This document shows positions 45,023 to 52,052 of a stretch of 64,000 nt of DNA, piece by piece. Source of the DNA: Sphaerisporangium fuscum. Its GTDB lineage: Bacteria; Actinomycetota; Actinomycetes; Streptosporangiales; Streptosporangiaceae. The notes beneath the pieces were generated by a model. It had not been told where the DNA came from, ran no database searches, and saw nothing but the letters and a program-made list of their open reading frames with translations. Each line of letters begins with the position of its first letter. Within the stretch, counting starts at the first letter, position 1. The DNA lies in assembly GCF_018531465.1 (NCBI RefSeq), contig NZ_JAHDTF010000043.1, forward strand, positions 20,299 through 84,298. The letters run 5' to 3'. The position numbers were made by a program, and so were the translations under genes.

Positions 45023-45529
45023 TCACGCCGGGCGGCGGGAGGCGAGCAGCGGGCCGAGGACGCGGGTCCCCGGGCCGACCCGGCCGCCGGGGCCGGGGAC
45101 CTGCGTGGTGTTGCCCACGGTCAGCGGCTCCCCGCAGTGGCCGCAGACCGTGACCGGCGTGGTGTCCTGCCCGCAGGAGAGGTGGTGGACGCGGGCGGGC
45201 GGGCCGTCCTCGCCGGAGTACCAGCGGTCGCCCCAGTTCATCAGGGCGAGCAGCACCGGGTACAGCTCCTCGCCCTTCGCCGTGGCGCGGTAGTGCTCGC
45301 GGGGCGGCCGTTCCCGGTAGCGCTCGCGCACGAGGATGCCCTCCTCGACCAGCCGGGACAGCCGGGCCGAGAGGACCTTGCGGGAGATGCCGAGATCGGT
45401 GGCGATGTCGTCGAAGCGGGTCACCCCGGACAGCACGTCACGCATGATCAGCGCGGTCCAGGCGTCCCCGAAAAGGTCGGTGGCGCGGGCTATGGAGCAG
45501 GCCACGTCGGTGAGGGGAGTACGGGTCAC
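45023..45529 (-). CDS. HxlR family transcriptional regulator
   Basis: A 168-residue winged-helix regulator starting at the GTG at 45529. The HxlR domain is residues about 8-100: CSIARATDLFGDAWTALIMRDVLSGVTRFDDIATDLGISRKVLSARLSRLVEEGILVRERY, then REHYRATAKGEELYPVLLALMNWGDRWY. A C-terminal extension has HHLSCGQDTTPVTVCGHCGEPL, a small zinc-ribbon-like cysteine cluster seen in part of the family. Cys11 could act as a redox or electrophile sensor as in some HxlR proteins. It is divergent from a methyltransferase gene, with two excellent palindromes between them. Confidence 0.92.
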   Translation of the reverse strand: MTRTPLTDVACSIARATDLFGDAWTALIMRDVLSGVTRFDDIATDLGISRKVLSARLSRLVEEGILVRERYRERPPREHYRATAKGEELYPVLLALMNWGDRWYSGEDGPPARVHHLSCGQDTTPVTVCGHCGEPLTVGNTTQVPGPGGRVGPGTRVLGPLLASRRPA

Positions 45530-45546
45530 GACACAACGGTATACGA

Positions 45547-45591
45547 GTTCCCTGAGGGAACCCAGACAAGGTAGGGTTCCTTTAAGGAACC
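45547..45591. promoter_or_regulatory. Twin HxlR operators
   Basis: GTTCCCTGAGGGAAC (45547-45561) and GGTTCCTTTAAGGAACC (45575-45591) are both perfect palindromes with a single central base, centred 29 bases apart. Shared form: GGTTCC(C/T)T-N-A(G/A)GGAACC. They lie between the HxlR and methyltransferase start codons. Confidence 0.85.
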
Positions 45592-45619
45592 GAAAGCCGC
45601 ACGGGTCGAGGAGAGCAGC

Positions 45620-46381
45620 ATGGCCGTCCCCACCATCGCACTTGACACACGATCGCCCGAGGCCGTCGACGGCAGGCAGATCAGGGCCGTCGCCTTCCAG
45701 GAGGTGCGGCTGGCGTACGTGTCCGGGGTGCTGAACGACCACGGCCTGGTCGCCGTCGGACGCCGCGCGCTGGTCGTCGGCAGCGGGCGGGGCCTGCTCG
45801 CGCGCGGACTCGCGGGCCTGGGCTTCGAGGTGACCGCCGTCGACCCCTCCCCCACCGCCACGGCGATGGCGCGCGAGGCGGACGACGGTGCGGCCGTCGA
45901 GTACCACACGGCCCCCGCCGAGGACCCGCGCCTGCCGGAGGCCGCCTTCGACCTCGCCTACTACGCCGACACCTTCGAGATCACCTCCGACCTCGACCGG
46001 GTCGTCGGGCACGCCTCCCGGGCGCTCAAACCGGACGGCCTGCTGGTCTACGACACCGTGAACCGCACGCTGCCGTCCCGGCTCGTCTACCTCCTCGCCT
46101 TCCAGACCCTGCCGATGACCCGCATCATGCCCGCGGGCCGCTACGCCTCCGCGCGGCTGCGCACCCCCGGTGAGATGACCGCCGCCCTCGCCCGCCACGG
46201 GCTGCGCAACGACGACGTCTGCGGCTTCAAGCCGCGCCGGATACGCAACCTGGTCACCGCCACCCTCGCCCGCCGGCGCGGCGAGATCACCGATGACGGG
46301 ATCCCCGCCATGGCCGACTTCGTCCTGGACCCGCACGGCCGCCCGGTCGTCACCTACCTCGGCCACGCCCGCAAGGTGTGA
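45620..46381 (+). CDS. SAM-dependent methyltransferase (UbiG-like)
   Basis: A 253-residue methyltransferase. Motif I is ALVVGSGRGLLARGLAGLG (about 48-67), followed by VTAVDPSPTATAMAREA, AEDPRLPEAAFDLAYYADTFEITSDLDRVVGHASRALKPDGLLVYDTVNRT, a UbiG-like layout with NR-T. The C-terminal LRNDDVCGFKPRRIRN continues the match to UbiG/Coq3-type O-methyltransferases. The substrate may be a quinone-like or phenolic compound, which would fit an HxlR sensor, but that is inference. It is followed 84 bases later by an acyltransferase gene on the same strand. Confidence 0.88.
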   Translation: MAVPTIALDTRSPEAVDGRQIRAVAFQEVRLAYVSGVLNDHGLVAVGRRALVVGSGRGLLARGLAGLGFEVTAVDPSPTATAMAREADDGAAVEYHTAPAEDPRLPEAAFDLAYYADTFEITSDLDRVVGHASRALKPDGLLVYDTVNRTLPSRLVYLLAFQTLPMTRIMPAGRYASARLRTPGEMTAALARHGLRNDDVCGFKPRRIRNLVTATLARRRGEITDDGIPAMADFVLDPHGRPVVTYLGHARKV

Positions 46382-46465
46382 ACCCCGCCGGTTCCCTGGG
46401 TACGGGACAGGTGAGGACGCGCCCCGCCCGGGGCGCCTCGGCTGCGACGCGGAACGTGCACGGCG

Positions 46466-47827
46466 ATGCGCGAGCTTCGGGAACTGGCGGAGCGGACCCC
46501 CGCACGGCGGGACCGCCACGTCGACCTGGTGCGGGCCGTGGCGATCACGGCCGTGGTCGCCGGGCACTGGCTGGTGGTGGACGTCACCCACGACGCCGAG
46601 GGGTTCCGGGGGCACAGCATCCTGGAGGTGGTCGCCTGGACCCGGCCGCTGACCTGGCTGTTCCAGGTGATGCCGCTGTTCTTCCTGGTCGGCGGGTACG
46701 CCAACGCCGCGTCCCTCACCTCGCACCTGGCGCGCGGCGGCCACGCCACGGGCTGGGTGCTCACGCGGACGGCCCGGCTCGTCCGGCCCACCACGGTGCT
46801 GCTGTGCGGGCTGGTGGCCGTGGCCGTCGCGGCCCGGGCCTTCGGCGTCGCCCCGTCCCTGATCGGGCTGGGTGTCTGGCTGGCGGTGATGCCGCTGTGG
46901 TTCCTGGTCGCCTACATCGCCGTGGTGGTGCTCACCCCGCTCACCTACGCCCTGCACCGCCGCGCGGGCCTGGCCGTCCCGGTCGTCCTCGCGGGGCTGG
47001 TCGGCGCCGGGGACCTCGCCCGCGTCGTCTTCGGCCTCCCCTACGGCGGGCAGGCGAACTACCTGTTCGCCTGGCTGGCCGTCCACCAGCTCGGCTTCTC
47101 CTGGCAGGACGGCCGGCTGCCGTCCCGGCCGGCCGTGGGGCTGCCGATCGCGGCGGGCGGGCTCGCCGTCCTGCTGCTCCTCACCGTGGCCGGCCCGTAC
47201 CCGGTCAGCATGGTGGACTTCGGCGACGCGAAGCTGCAGAACACCGCGCCGCCCACGCTCGCGCTGCTGGCCCTCGCCGTGACGCAGGCGGGGCTGGCGC
47301 TGGCGCTGCACGACCTGGGCAACCGGTGGCTGCGGCGGCCGGGGCCGTGGACGGCCATCGTCGCGGAGAACTCCGTCGTCATGACGCTGTTCCTCTGGCA
47401 CATGACCGCGCTGGTGATCGGCGTCGTCGCGCTCTACGGGACCGACCTGATGCCCTCCGCCGCGCCCGGGTCACCGGCCTGGCTGCTGCTGCGCGTCCCG
47501 TGGCTCGCCTTCCTGACGGCGACCCTGGCCGTCCTCGTGGCGGTGTTCGGCCGCGTCGAGCGGCGCGGCGTCCTCGGGGACCGGCGGGCCGTCACCCGGC
47601 CCGCCGGTGAACGGCCCAGGCGGACGGCGCAGGCCGTCCTGACCGTCGCCGGGGCCGCCGCCGTGCTGGCCGCGCTGCTCCAGGTCGCGCTGGCCGGGTC
47701 GGCCTACCACGGTCTCACCGGCCTGCCCCCATCGGCGCTGGCGGTGTACGGCGCGGGCGCGGCCCTGCTGGCCGGCGTCCGCGCGGGCGCCGCTCGTGAG
47801 GGGGCCGGGCGCCGCTCCGGCGCCTAA
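46466..47827 (+). CDS. Acyltransferase 3 family membrane protein
   Basis: A 453-residue integral membrane protein with about ten helices. The family-3 acyltransferase signature is near the N-terminus: RRDRHVDLVRAVAITAVVAGHWLVVDV, giving the conserved R-x(10)-H. MPLFFLVGGYANAASLTSHLARGG and VWLAVMPLWFLVAYIAVVVLTPLTYAL follow. Relatives transfer acetyl or other acyl groups to extracellular sugars or antibiotics across the membrane. It may belong with the upstream methyltransferase under HxlR control. The C-terminal 80 residues form extra helices (VAGAAAVLAALLQVALAG). Confidence 0.85.
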   Translation: MRELRELAERTPARRDRHVDLVRAVAITAVVAGHWLVVDVTHDAEGFRGHSILEVVAWTRPLTWLFQVMPLFFLVGGYANAASLTSHLARGGHATGWVLTRTARLVRPTTVLLCGLVAVAVAARAFGVAPSLIGLGVWLAVMPLWFLVAYIAVVVLTPLTYALHRRAGLAVPVVLAGLVGAGDLARVVFGLPYGGQANYLFAWLAVHQLGFSWQDGRLPSRPAVGLPIAAGGLAVLLLLTVAGPYPVSMVDFGDAKLQNTAPPTLALLALAVTQAGLALALHDLGNRWLRRPGPWTAIVAENSVVMTLFLWHMTALVIGVVALYGTDLMPSAAPGSPAWLLLRVPWLAFLTATLAVLVAVFGRVERRGVLGDRRAVTRPAGERPRRTAQAVLTVAGAAAVLAALLQVALAGSAYHGLTGLPPSALAVYGAGAALLAGVRAGAAREGAGRRSGA

Positions 47828-47869
47828 CCGGCCCCGGCCGGCACGCCGCGAAGACCGTCGCGCCGTCGA

Positions 47870-48280
47870 TCATCGGCGCGGCACCGCCACCACCGCCTCG
47901 ATCTCCACGGCCAGATCGGGCCTGGCCAGCGCGGCCACCACCACGAGCGACTGCGCGGGCCAGTCGCCGCCGGGATACCAGCGGCCGAAGGCCTCCCCGA
48001 TGGCGGCACGGCAGCCGGCGAGATGTTCGGTGCCCGCGACCATCGTGAAGAGCTTCACCAGATGCTCCGGGCCCGCGCCCATGGAGGCCAGCAGCGTCTC
48101 GATGTTGGCGAACACCTGGCGCGCCTGCGACTCGGCGTCCGGGCCGGCCAGCTCACCGTCCCCGAGGACGCCGACCTGGCCGGCCACGAACACGATTTCG
48201 TGTCCGTCCGGGACGGCGGCCAGGTGGCTGTACCGGCCGATCGGCGGCGCGAGGTCGTCCGGGCTCCAGCGGCGGATCAT
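47870..48280 (-). CDS. RidA family protein
   Basis: A 136-residue RidA/YjgF/UK114 protein, with GGAG eight bases before the start. Key segments are IVFVAGQVGVLGDGELAGPDAESQARQVFANIETLLASMGAGPEHLVKLFTMVAG and WPAQSLVVVAALARPDLAVEIEAVVAV. The usual catalytic arginine (in R-P-A before SL-V) is replaced by WPAQS here, so classical imine deaminase activity is doubtful and it may belong to a non-Rid1 subgroup. It is divergent from the hemerythrin gene. Confidence 0.88.
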   Translation of the reverse strand: MIRRWSPDDLAPPIGRYSHLAAVPDGHEIVFVAGQVGVLGDGELAGPDAESQARQVFANIETLLASMGAGPEHLVKLFTMVAGTEHLAGCRAAIGEAFGRWYPGGDWPAQSLVVVAALARPDLAVEIEAVVAVPRR

Positions 48281-48518
48281 CGTTCACTCCTTCGGTCGGG
48301 GGGGCGGCACACACGCCGGGCCGCCCGAGCCGGCGTGCTCGGCCGGCGGGATGCAGGATTTCATGGCGGAACGCCCCGAGGCGGGAGGAGCCGGAGGCAA
48401 TGCCGTAGATCAAGCATTTACCCACGTGACGGCGTGGAGCCCGGTGGCGCGGGGGAGTCTCACGATCACACCTGGGTGCGTGTGGGCAAACCTGGGAATC
48501 GGGCAAACCGGAGATATC

Positions 48519-49328
48519 GTGGAAGATCTGTACTTGCCGGCGGTGAGCCGCCGTAAGCTGCTGGGCCTGTCGACCGTCGCCCTGGCCGGCGCCGTCCCCC
48601 GCGCCGCCTGTCCCGAACCCGAACCCGACGACTACCCGGCTCCCCCGGCGGCACCCGATCTCACGCTTTACAAGCATGAGAGCAAGCCGCACGGGCATGA
48701 GGACAGACCGCCGCTGACGCCGCCGGAGGACCTCATGCGCGAGCACGGGGTGCTGAAAAGGGTCCTGTTGGTGTACCGGGAAGGCATCCGGTGGATCGAG
48801 CACGACGAACAGGTTCCCGCGCACGCGTTGCACGCCGCCGCCCGCGTCATCCGCGACTACATCGAGCGCTACCACGAGTACCTGGAAGAACGGTACGTGT
48901 TCCCGCGCCTGCGCAAGGCAGGCCGGCTCCGCCACACGGTCTCGGTGCTGGAGGTCCAGCACAAGCGGGGACGCGAGCTGACCACCCGCATCCTGGCCGC
49001 CACGAAGCACTCGCACGCCTCGTCCCACCGGCGTGAGGCCCTGGTCGACGACATGGCCGCCTTCATCAGCATGTACGAGCCGCACGAATCCCGGGAGGAC
49101 ACGGTGGTGTTCCCCGTCTTCCGCAAGGTGACGCCGGCCAAGGAGTTCCGGCACCTGGGCGAGGTCTTCGAGGCCGAGGAGCACCGCCGTCTCGGCCAGC
49201 GCGGTTTCACCTCGGTGGTCCACCGGGTCGCCGACATAGAAAAGGCCCTGGACATCCACGACCTGTCCCAGTTCACCCCGCCGAAGTCGTCACCTCACCG
49301 GGAAGAGGGAGGACGTTCGGCACGGTGA
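48519..49328 (+). CDS. Hemerythrin domain protein with twin-arginine signal
   Basis: A 269-residue protein from the GTG at 48519, which has GGAG exactly five bases upstream. The N-terminus reads SRRKLLGLSTVALAGAVPRAAC, a Tat signal with the twin arginines at about 10-11 and a possible lipid-attachment Cys at 30. The hemerythrin four-helix domain follows: REHGVLKRVLLVYREG, IERYHEYLEERYVFPRL, LEVQHKRGREL, YEPHESREDTVVFPVFRK, supplying the H, HxxxE, H and HxxxE di-iron ligands. Export folded with its metal through Tat makes sense for a di-iron protein. Oxygen or nitric oxide binding outside the membrane is plausible. Confidence 0.88.
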   Translation: MEDLYLPAVSRRKLLGLSTVALAGAVPRAACPEPEPDDYPAPPAAPDLTLYKHESKPHGHEDRPPLTPPEDLMREHGVLKRVLLVYREGIRWIEHDEQVPAHALHAAARVIRDYIERYHEYLEERYVFPRLRKAGRLRHTVSVLEVQHKRGRELTTRILAATKHSHASSHRREALVDDMAAFISMYEPHESREDTVVFPVFRKVTPAKEFRHLGEVFEAEEHRRLGQRGFTSVVHRVADIEKALDIHDLSQFTPPKSSPHREEGGRSAR

Positions 49329-49417
49329 TCGACGACCGTGGACCGTCCCGGACCACTTGACCACGCCAAGCTCCGCCTGGCGATCCGCTCATCGCCCCGC
49401 GCGCGTCCATGTTATGT

Positions 49418-49446
49418 TCTCCATACCAAACCTTTTGGTATGGAGA
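49418..49446. promoter_or_regulatory. 29-base perfect palindrome, TetR operator
   Basis: TCTCCATACCAAA (49418-49430) and TTTGGTATGGAGA (49434-49446) are perfect 13-base inverted arms with a 3-base centre. It ends 9 bases before the TetR start codon and overlaps a TATGTT -10-like hexamer (49414-49419), so binding would block transcription of the TetR-DUF2867 pair. Confidence 0.88.
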
Positions 49447-49455
49447 GAGGGAGAC

Positions 49456-49989
49456 GTGGGAAGCACGGGAGAACGGGCGTGGCTGTCGGCGGGCCTGGCG
49501 TTGCTGTCCGAGCAGGGCGCCCCGTCGGTGACCCTGGAGCGGCTGTGTGAGCGCATGGGCATGTCGAAGGGCGCCTTCTACCACCACTTCGGATCGATGC
49601 CGAGGTTCCGGACCCGCTTGCTGGCGCACTTCGAGGCCGAGCACACCACGGCGATCATCGATGCGGTGGAGGCGCCAGGCGGCCTCCCCGCCCGGGAGCG
49701 GCTGACCCGGCTGATGGCGGAGGCGATCAAGAACACCGGCCCGGAGCTGGAGATCGCGGTGCGGGCCTGGGCGAAACAGGACCCCGAGGCGGCGGCGGTG
49801 CAGACGCGTGTGGACGCGACCCGTGTCGACTATCTGCGCAAGCTGTGCGAGGAGGCCGGTCATGCCACACCGGACATGATGGCCAAGCTGCTGTACCTCG
49901 TGCTGATCGGGGGGTCGCACGTGATGCCCCCGCTTTCCCCCGCCGACAAGCACCGCGTATACGACCTGCTGCTCCCGCTTCTCGGCTGA
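49456..49989 (+). CDS. TetR family transcriptional regulator
   Basis: A 177-residue TetR protein. The GTG at 49456 is chosen because GAGG lies upstream and the product then begins at a normal TetR N-terminus (ERAWLSAGLALLSEQGAPSVTLERLCERMGMSKGAFYHHFGSMPRFRTRLLAHFE); the frame is open further upstream but runs through the operator palindrome. The ligand domain is short (about 110 residues). It precedes a DUF2867 gene by 25 bases and very probably represses both through the 29-base palindrome. Confidence 0.92.
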   Translation: MGSTGERAWLSAGLALLSEQGAPSVTLERLCERMGMSKGAFYHHFGSMPRFRTRLLAHFEAEHTTAIIDAVEAPGGLPARERLTRLMAEAIKNTGPELEIAVRAWAKQDPEAAAVQTRVDATRVDYLRKLCEEAGHATPDMMAKLLYLVLIGGSHVMPPLSPADKHRVYDLLLPLLG

Positions 49990-50014
49990 CCGCCACCATC
50001 GAGGAGGCCACCTG

Positions 50015-50548
50015 TTGAACAGCCACGTGTCGGGCATCATCGACACCACCCCCGAACTGGCCGGTTTCGTGTCCGAGGCCGACCACATCGATGTGAAGAC
50101 GGCCGAATCCCGGGCGAGCCTGCGGGAGTTCACCGCGGGGGCCATGAGCTGGCGGCCCGGCTGGCTGAGGGCGCTGTTCCGCGCCAGGGCGGTGCTGGCC
50201 AGGCTGCTGCGGCTACGCGATCCCGACGTCCCGGCCGGCAGGCCTCTGGCCCCGGAGGAGATCTCCCTCGTCCCCGGCGACAAGATCGCCTTCTTCGCCG
50301 TCAGCGCCGCCGCCGAGGACCGCTACATCGTCCTCGAGGCGGCGGACACCCACCTGACCGCCCGGCTCGCCATCGTCACCACGCCATCGGCGGACGGTGA
50401 CGCCAGGTTCGATGTGATCACCGTGGTGAAGTACCACCGATGGACCGGCCCGCTCTACTTCAACCTGATCCGTCCCTTCCACCACCTGGTGGTCGCCGGC
50501 ATGACCCGCGCGGGTGCCAGTCGGGCACCCGGGAGCACGCCGTCATGA
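50015..50548 (+). CDS. DUF2867 family protein
   Basis: A 177-residue protein starting at TTG with GGAGG seven bases upstream. It begins with DHIDVKTAESRASLREFTAGAMSWRPGWLRALFRARAVLARLL and continues PGDKIAFFAVSAAAEDRYIVLEAADTHLTARLAIVTT, FDVITVVKYHRWTGPLYFNLIRPFHHLVVAGMTRAG. The D...W-LRALFR..L and YFNLIRPFHHLVV motifs are those of DUF2867, a family of unknown role often encoded beside TetR regulators. It looks like a small amphipathic, membrane-associated protein. It shares an operon and operator with the TetR gene before it. Confidence 0.85.
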   Translation: MNSHVSGIIDTTPELAGFVSEADHIDVKTAESRASLREFTAGAMSWRPGWLRALFRARAVLARLLRLRDPDVPAGRPLAPEEISLVPGDKIAFFAVSAAAEDRYIVLEAADTHLTARLAIVTTPSADGDARFDVITVVKYHRWTGPLYFNLIRPFHHLVVAGMTRAGASRAPGSTPS

Positions 50549-50690
50549 GGAGCTCCGCACCCCCGGAACCCGGCAGGCCCGGCACCAGAGGCCGGTGGCG
50601 CGACGCGGCGGACCCGCGCCGGGCCCCGGCAGGACGGCCACTCGCACCGAAGAGCCCGGCACCGCTGGTGGCTGAGGACGGTCGGCGACG

Positions 50691-50987
50691 CTAGCCCCGC
50701 CGGCTCCGGTGGCGGATCTTGATGTCGCGCATGTCGGTGACCGCCACCTTCAGGATCCGGTACGGATGGCCGTGCGCGTCGAGCGCGGCGATCGCCGCGT
50801 CGGTCGCCTCCTTCTCGCCGTCGTCCGGGCCGGAGGGCACCTGGCAGCGGAAGGTGAACGCCGAGACGCTCTGGTCGAAGGTGAAGGTGCCCGCCTCGGT
50901 GAAGGCCGCGGTGCTCTGCTCGCGGAGGGCGGCGCGGGCGGCGTCGCCCAGCCCCTCGAACGTCCCCCGGATGGTGACCCTGAACAT
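50691..50987 (-). CDS. DUF6204 family protein
   Basis: A 98-residue protein read from the ATG at 50987, six bases after an AGGA site; an ATG two codons earlier sits too close to that site. The sequence MFRVTIRGTFEGLGDAARAALREQ...FTFDQSVSAFTFRCQVPS and HGHPYRILKVAVTDMRDIKIRHR is a small alpha+beta protein I recognise as DUF6204, with no known function. The earlier ATG overlaps the TetR stop as ATGA, so it is co-transcribed with that regulator. It may be a dimeric, ferredoxin-like fold of the acylphosphatase type. That is inference. Confidence 0.82.
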   Translation of the reverse strand: MFRVTIRGTFEGLGDAARAALREQSTAAFTEAGTFTFDQSVSAFTFRCQVPSGPDDGEKEATDAAIAALDAHGHPYRILKVAVTDMRDIKIRHRSRRG

Positions 50988-50989
50988 CG

Positions 50990-51628
50990 TCATTCCTCTC
51001 GTACGGCATAGGTGAGGACGCGTTCGCCGAGCAGGCCCTCGACGGCGTCCAGGAGCTCCAGCACGGCTTCGGCGATCACGTCGGGGGAATCCCCCGCCGA
51101 GACGCGGGCGCCGATCTCGGCGAAGACCAGCGAGTGGAACCAGCCGATCTGGCCGGCGACCAGGCGGGGCAGCGGGTCGCCGGGCGGGGCGGCCGTCTCC
51201 TCGGCGAGGACGGCGGCGAGCTCCTCGACCATCTGCCTGCCGAGGTTCCCCAGGCGGGCGGTGAGGGTGGGCGCGGCGCTCATCATCTCGAAGACCCGCC
51301 CGAAACCTTCGGTCAGTCCCAGCTTGCGCTCGCGCCGGCGCAGCTCGCCGCGCAGATGGCCGAGGACGGCCCGTGCGGCGGACTCGCCGGCGGCGCGGTC
51401 GCGGACGATGTCGGCGAGCCGCCGCGGCGAGGCCTCGTCCGGCGGCAGGACGAGGTCCTCCTTGGCCTCGAAGTAGTTGTAGACGGTGTTGACCGACACC
51501 TCGGCCGCCGCCGCCACCTCGGCGATCGTGACCTGCTCGAAGCCCCGCTCCACGAACAACGCGATCGCCACGTCGGCGATGCGCTGCCGCGTCTGCCGCT
51601 TCTTCCGTTCCCGAAGCCCTTCTGACAC
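50990..51628 (-). CDS. TetR family transcriptional regulator
   Basis: A 212-residue regulator. I chose the GTG at 51628 (SEGLRERKKRQTRQRI) because this is the usual TetR N-terminus; an ATG at 51670 lies inside an inverted repeat. The helix-turn-helix domain is RIADVAIALFVERGFEQVTIAEVAAAAEVSVNTVYNYFEAKEDLVL (about 14-58). The C-terminal domain contains LPRLVAGQIGWFHSLVFAEIGARVSAGDSP. It leads a two-gene operon with DUF6204. Ligand unknown. Confidence 0.9.
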   Translation of the reverse strand: MSEGLRERKKRQTRQRIADVAIALFVERGFEQVTIAEVAAAAEVSVNTVYNYFEAKEDLVLPPDEASPRRLADIVRDRAAGESAARAVLGHLRGELRRRERKLGLTEGFGRVFEMMSAAPTLTARLGNLGRQMVEELAAVLAEETAAPPGDPLPRLVAGQIGWFHSLVFAEIGARVSAGDSPDVIAEAVLELLDAVEGLLGERVLTYAVREE

Positions 51629-51654
51629 GGCGAGAAGCTTAACCACATTCAAAC

Positions 51655-51688
51655 TTGCAATCGACTCCATTTTTGTTGTCGACTGCAA
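51655..51688. promoter_or_regulatory. Inverted repeat upstream of the TetR-DUF6204 operon
   Basis: TTGCAATCGAC (51655-51665) and GTCGACTGCAA (51678-51688) match at 10 of 11 arm positions across a 12-base spacer. It is 27 bases before the chosen TetR start and is the likely autoregulatory site; it could also influence the operon starting at 51852. Confidence 0.65.
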
Positions 51689-51851
51689 TGGGATGCCCGC
51701 CCGCGGGAGGAACGGCGAAACCCTTCTCAGGGAGGCCCCTTCTCCGACGAGAGGATCACCTCGAGCGGGGCCATCGCGACGAAAGTCGTACCCCTGGAGT
51801 CGTCTGCGCGACCGAGGTACGCCCGGGGTGCGCGCCGCGATGATCGTCGCC

Positions 51852-52052
51852 ATGCGAACACCTTTCATCGGCGGCGCACTGGCCGCCGCCGTCACCGTGC
51901 TCGTCGTCCTGACGCCCGCGAACCCGGCCGGTGCCGCGGCCACCCCGCCGGGCGACCTGCTCAGCAGGGTGCGGACGAACGCGGTCGCCGACGCCACCCC
52001 CACGGGGCGCAGACACGGCCTCCCCCTCGCCGTGCTCGGGTTCCGGTCGTGA
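51852..52052 (+). CDS. Small secreted peptide (66 aa), coupled to a beta-lactamase-like gene
   Basis: A 66-residue product from the ATG at 51852; an in-frame ATG at 51840 would add four residues. Residues about 1-32 (TPFIGGALAAAVTVLVVLTPANPAGAAA) form a textbook signal peptide with an AGAAA cleavage region. The mature part is only about 34 residues: TPPGDLLSRVRTNAVADATP then RRHGLPLAVLGFRS. It has no cysteine. Its stop overlaps the GTG of the next gene (GTGA), so it is real enough to couple translation, but I do not recognise it. It could be a secreted signal or helper, or a short gene whose main job is to deliver ribosomes. Confidence 0.6.
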   Translation: MRTPFIGGALAAAVTVLVVLTPANPAGAAATPPGDLLSRVRTNAVADATPTGRRHGLPLAVLGFRS

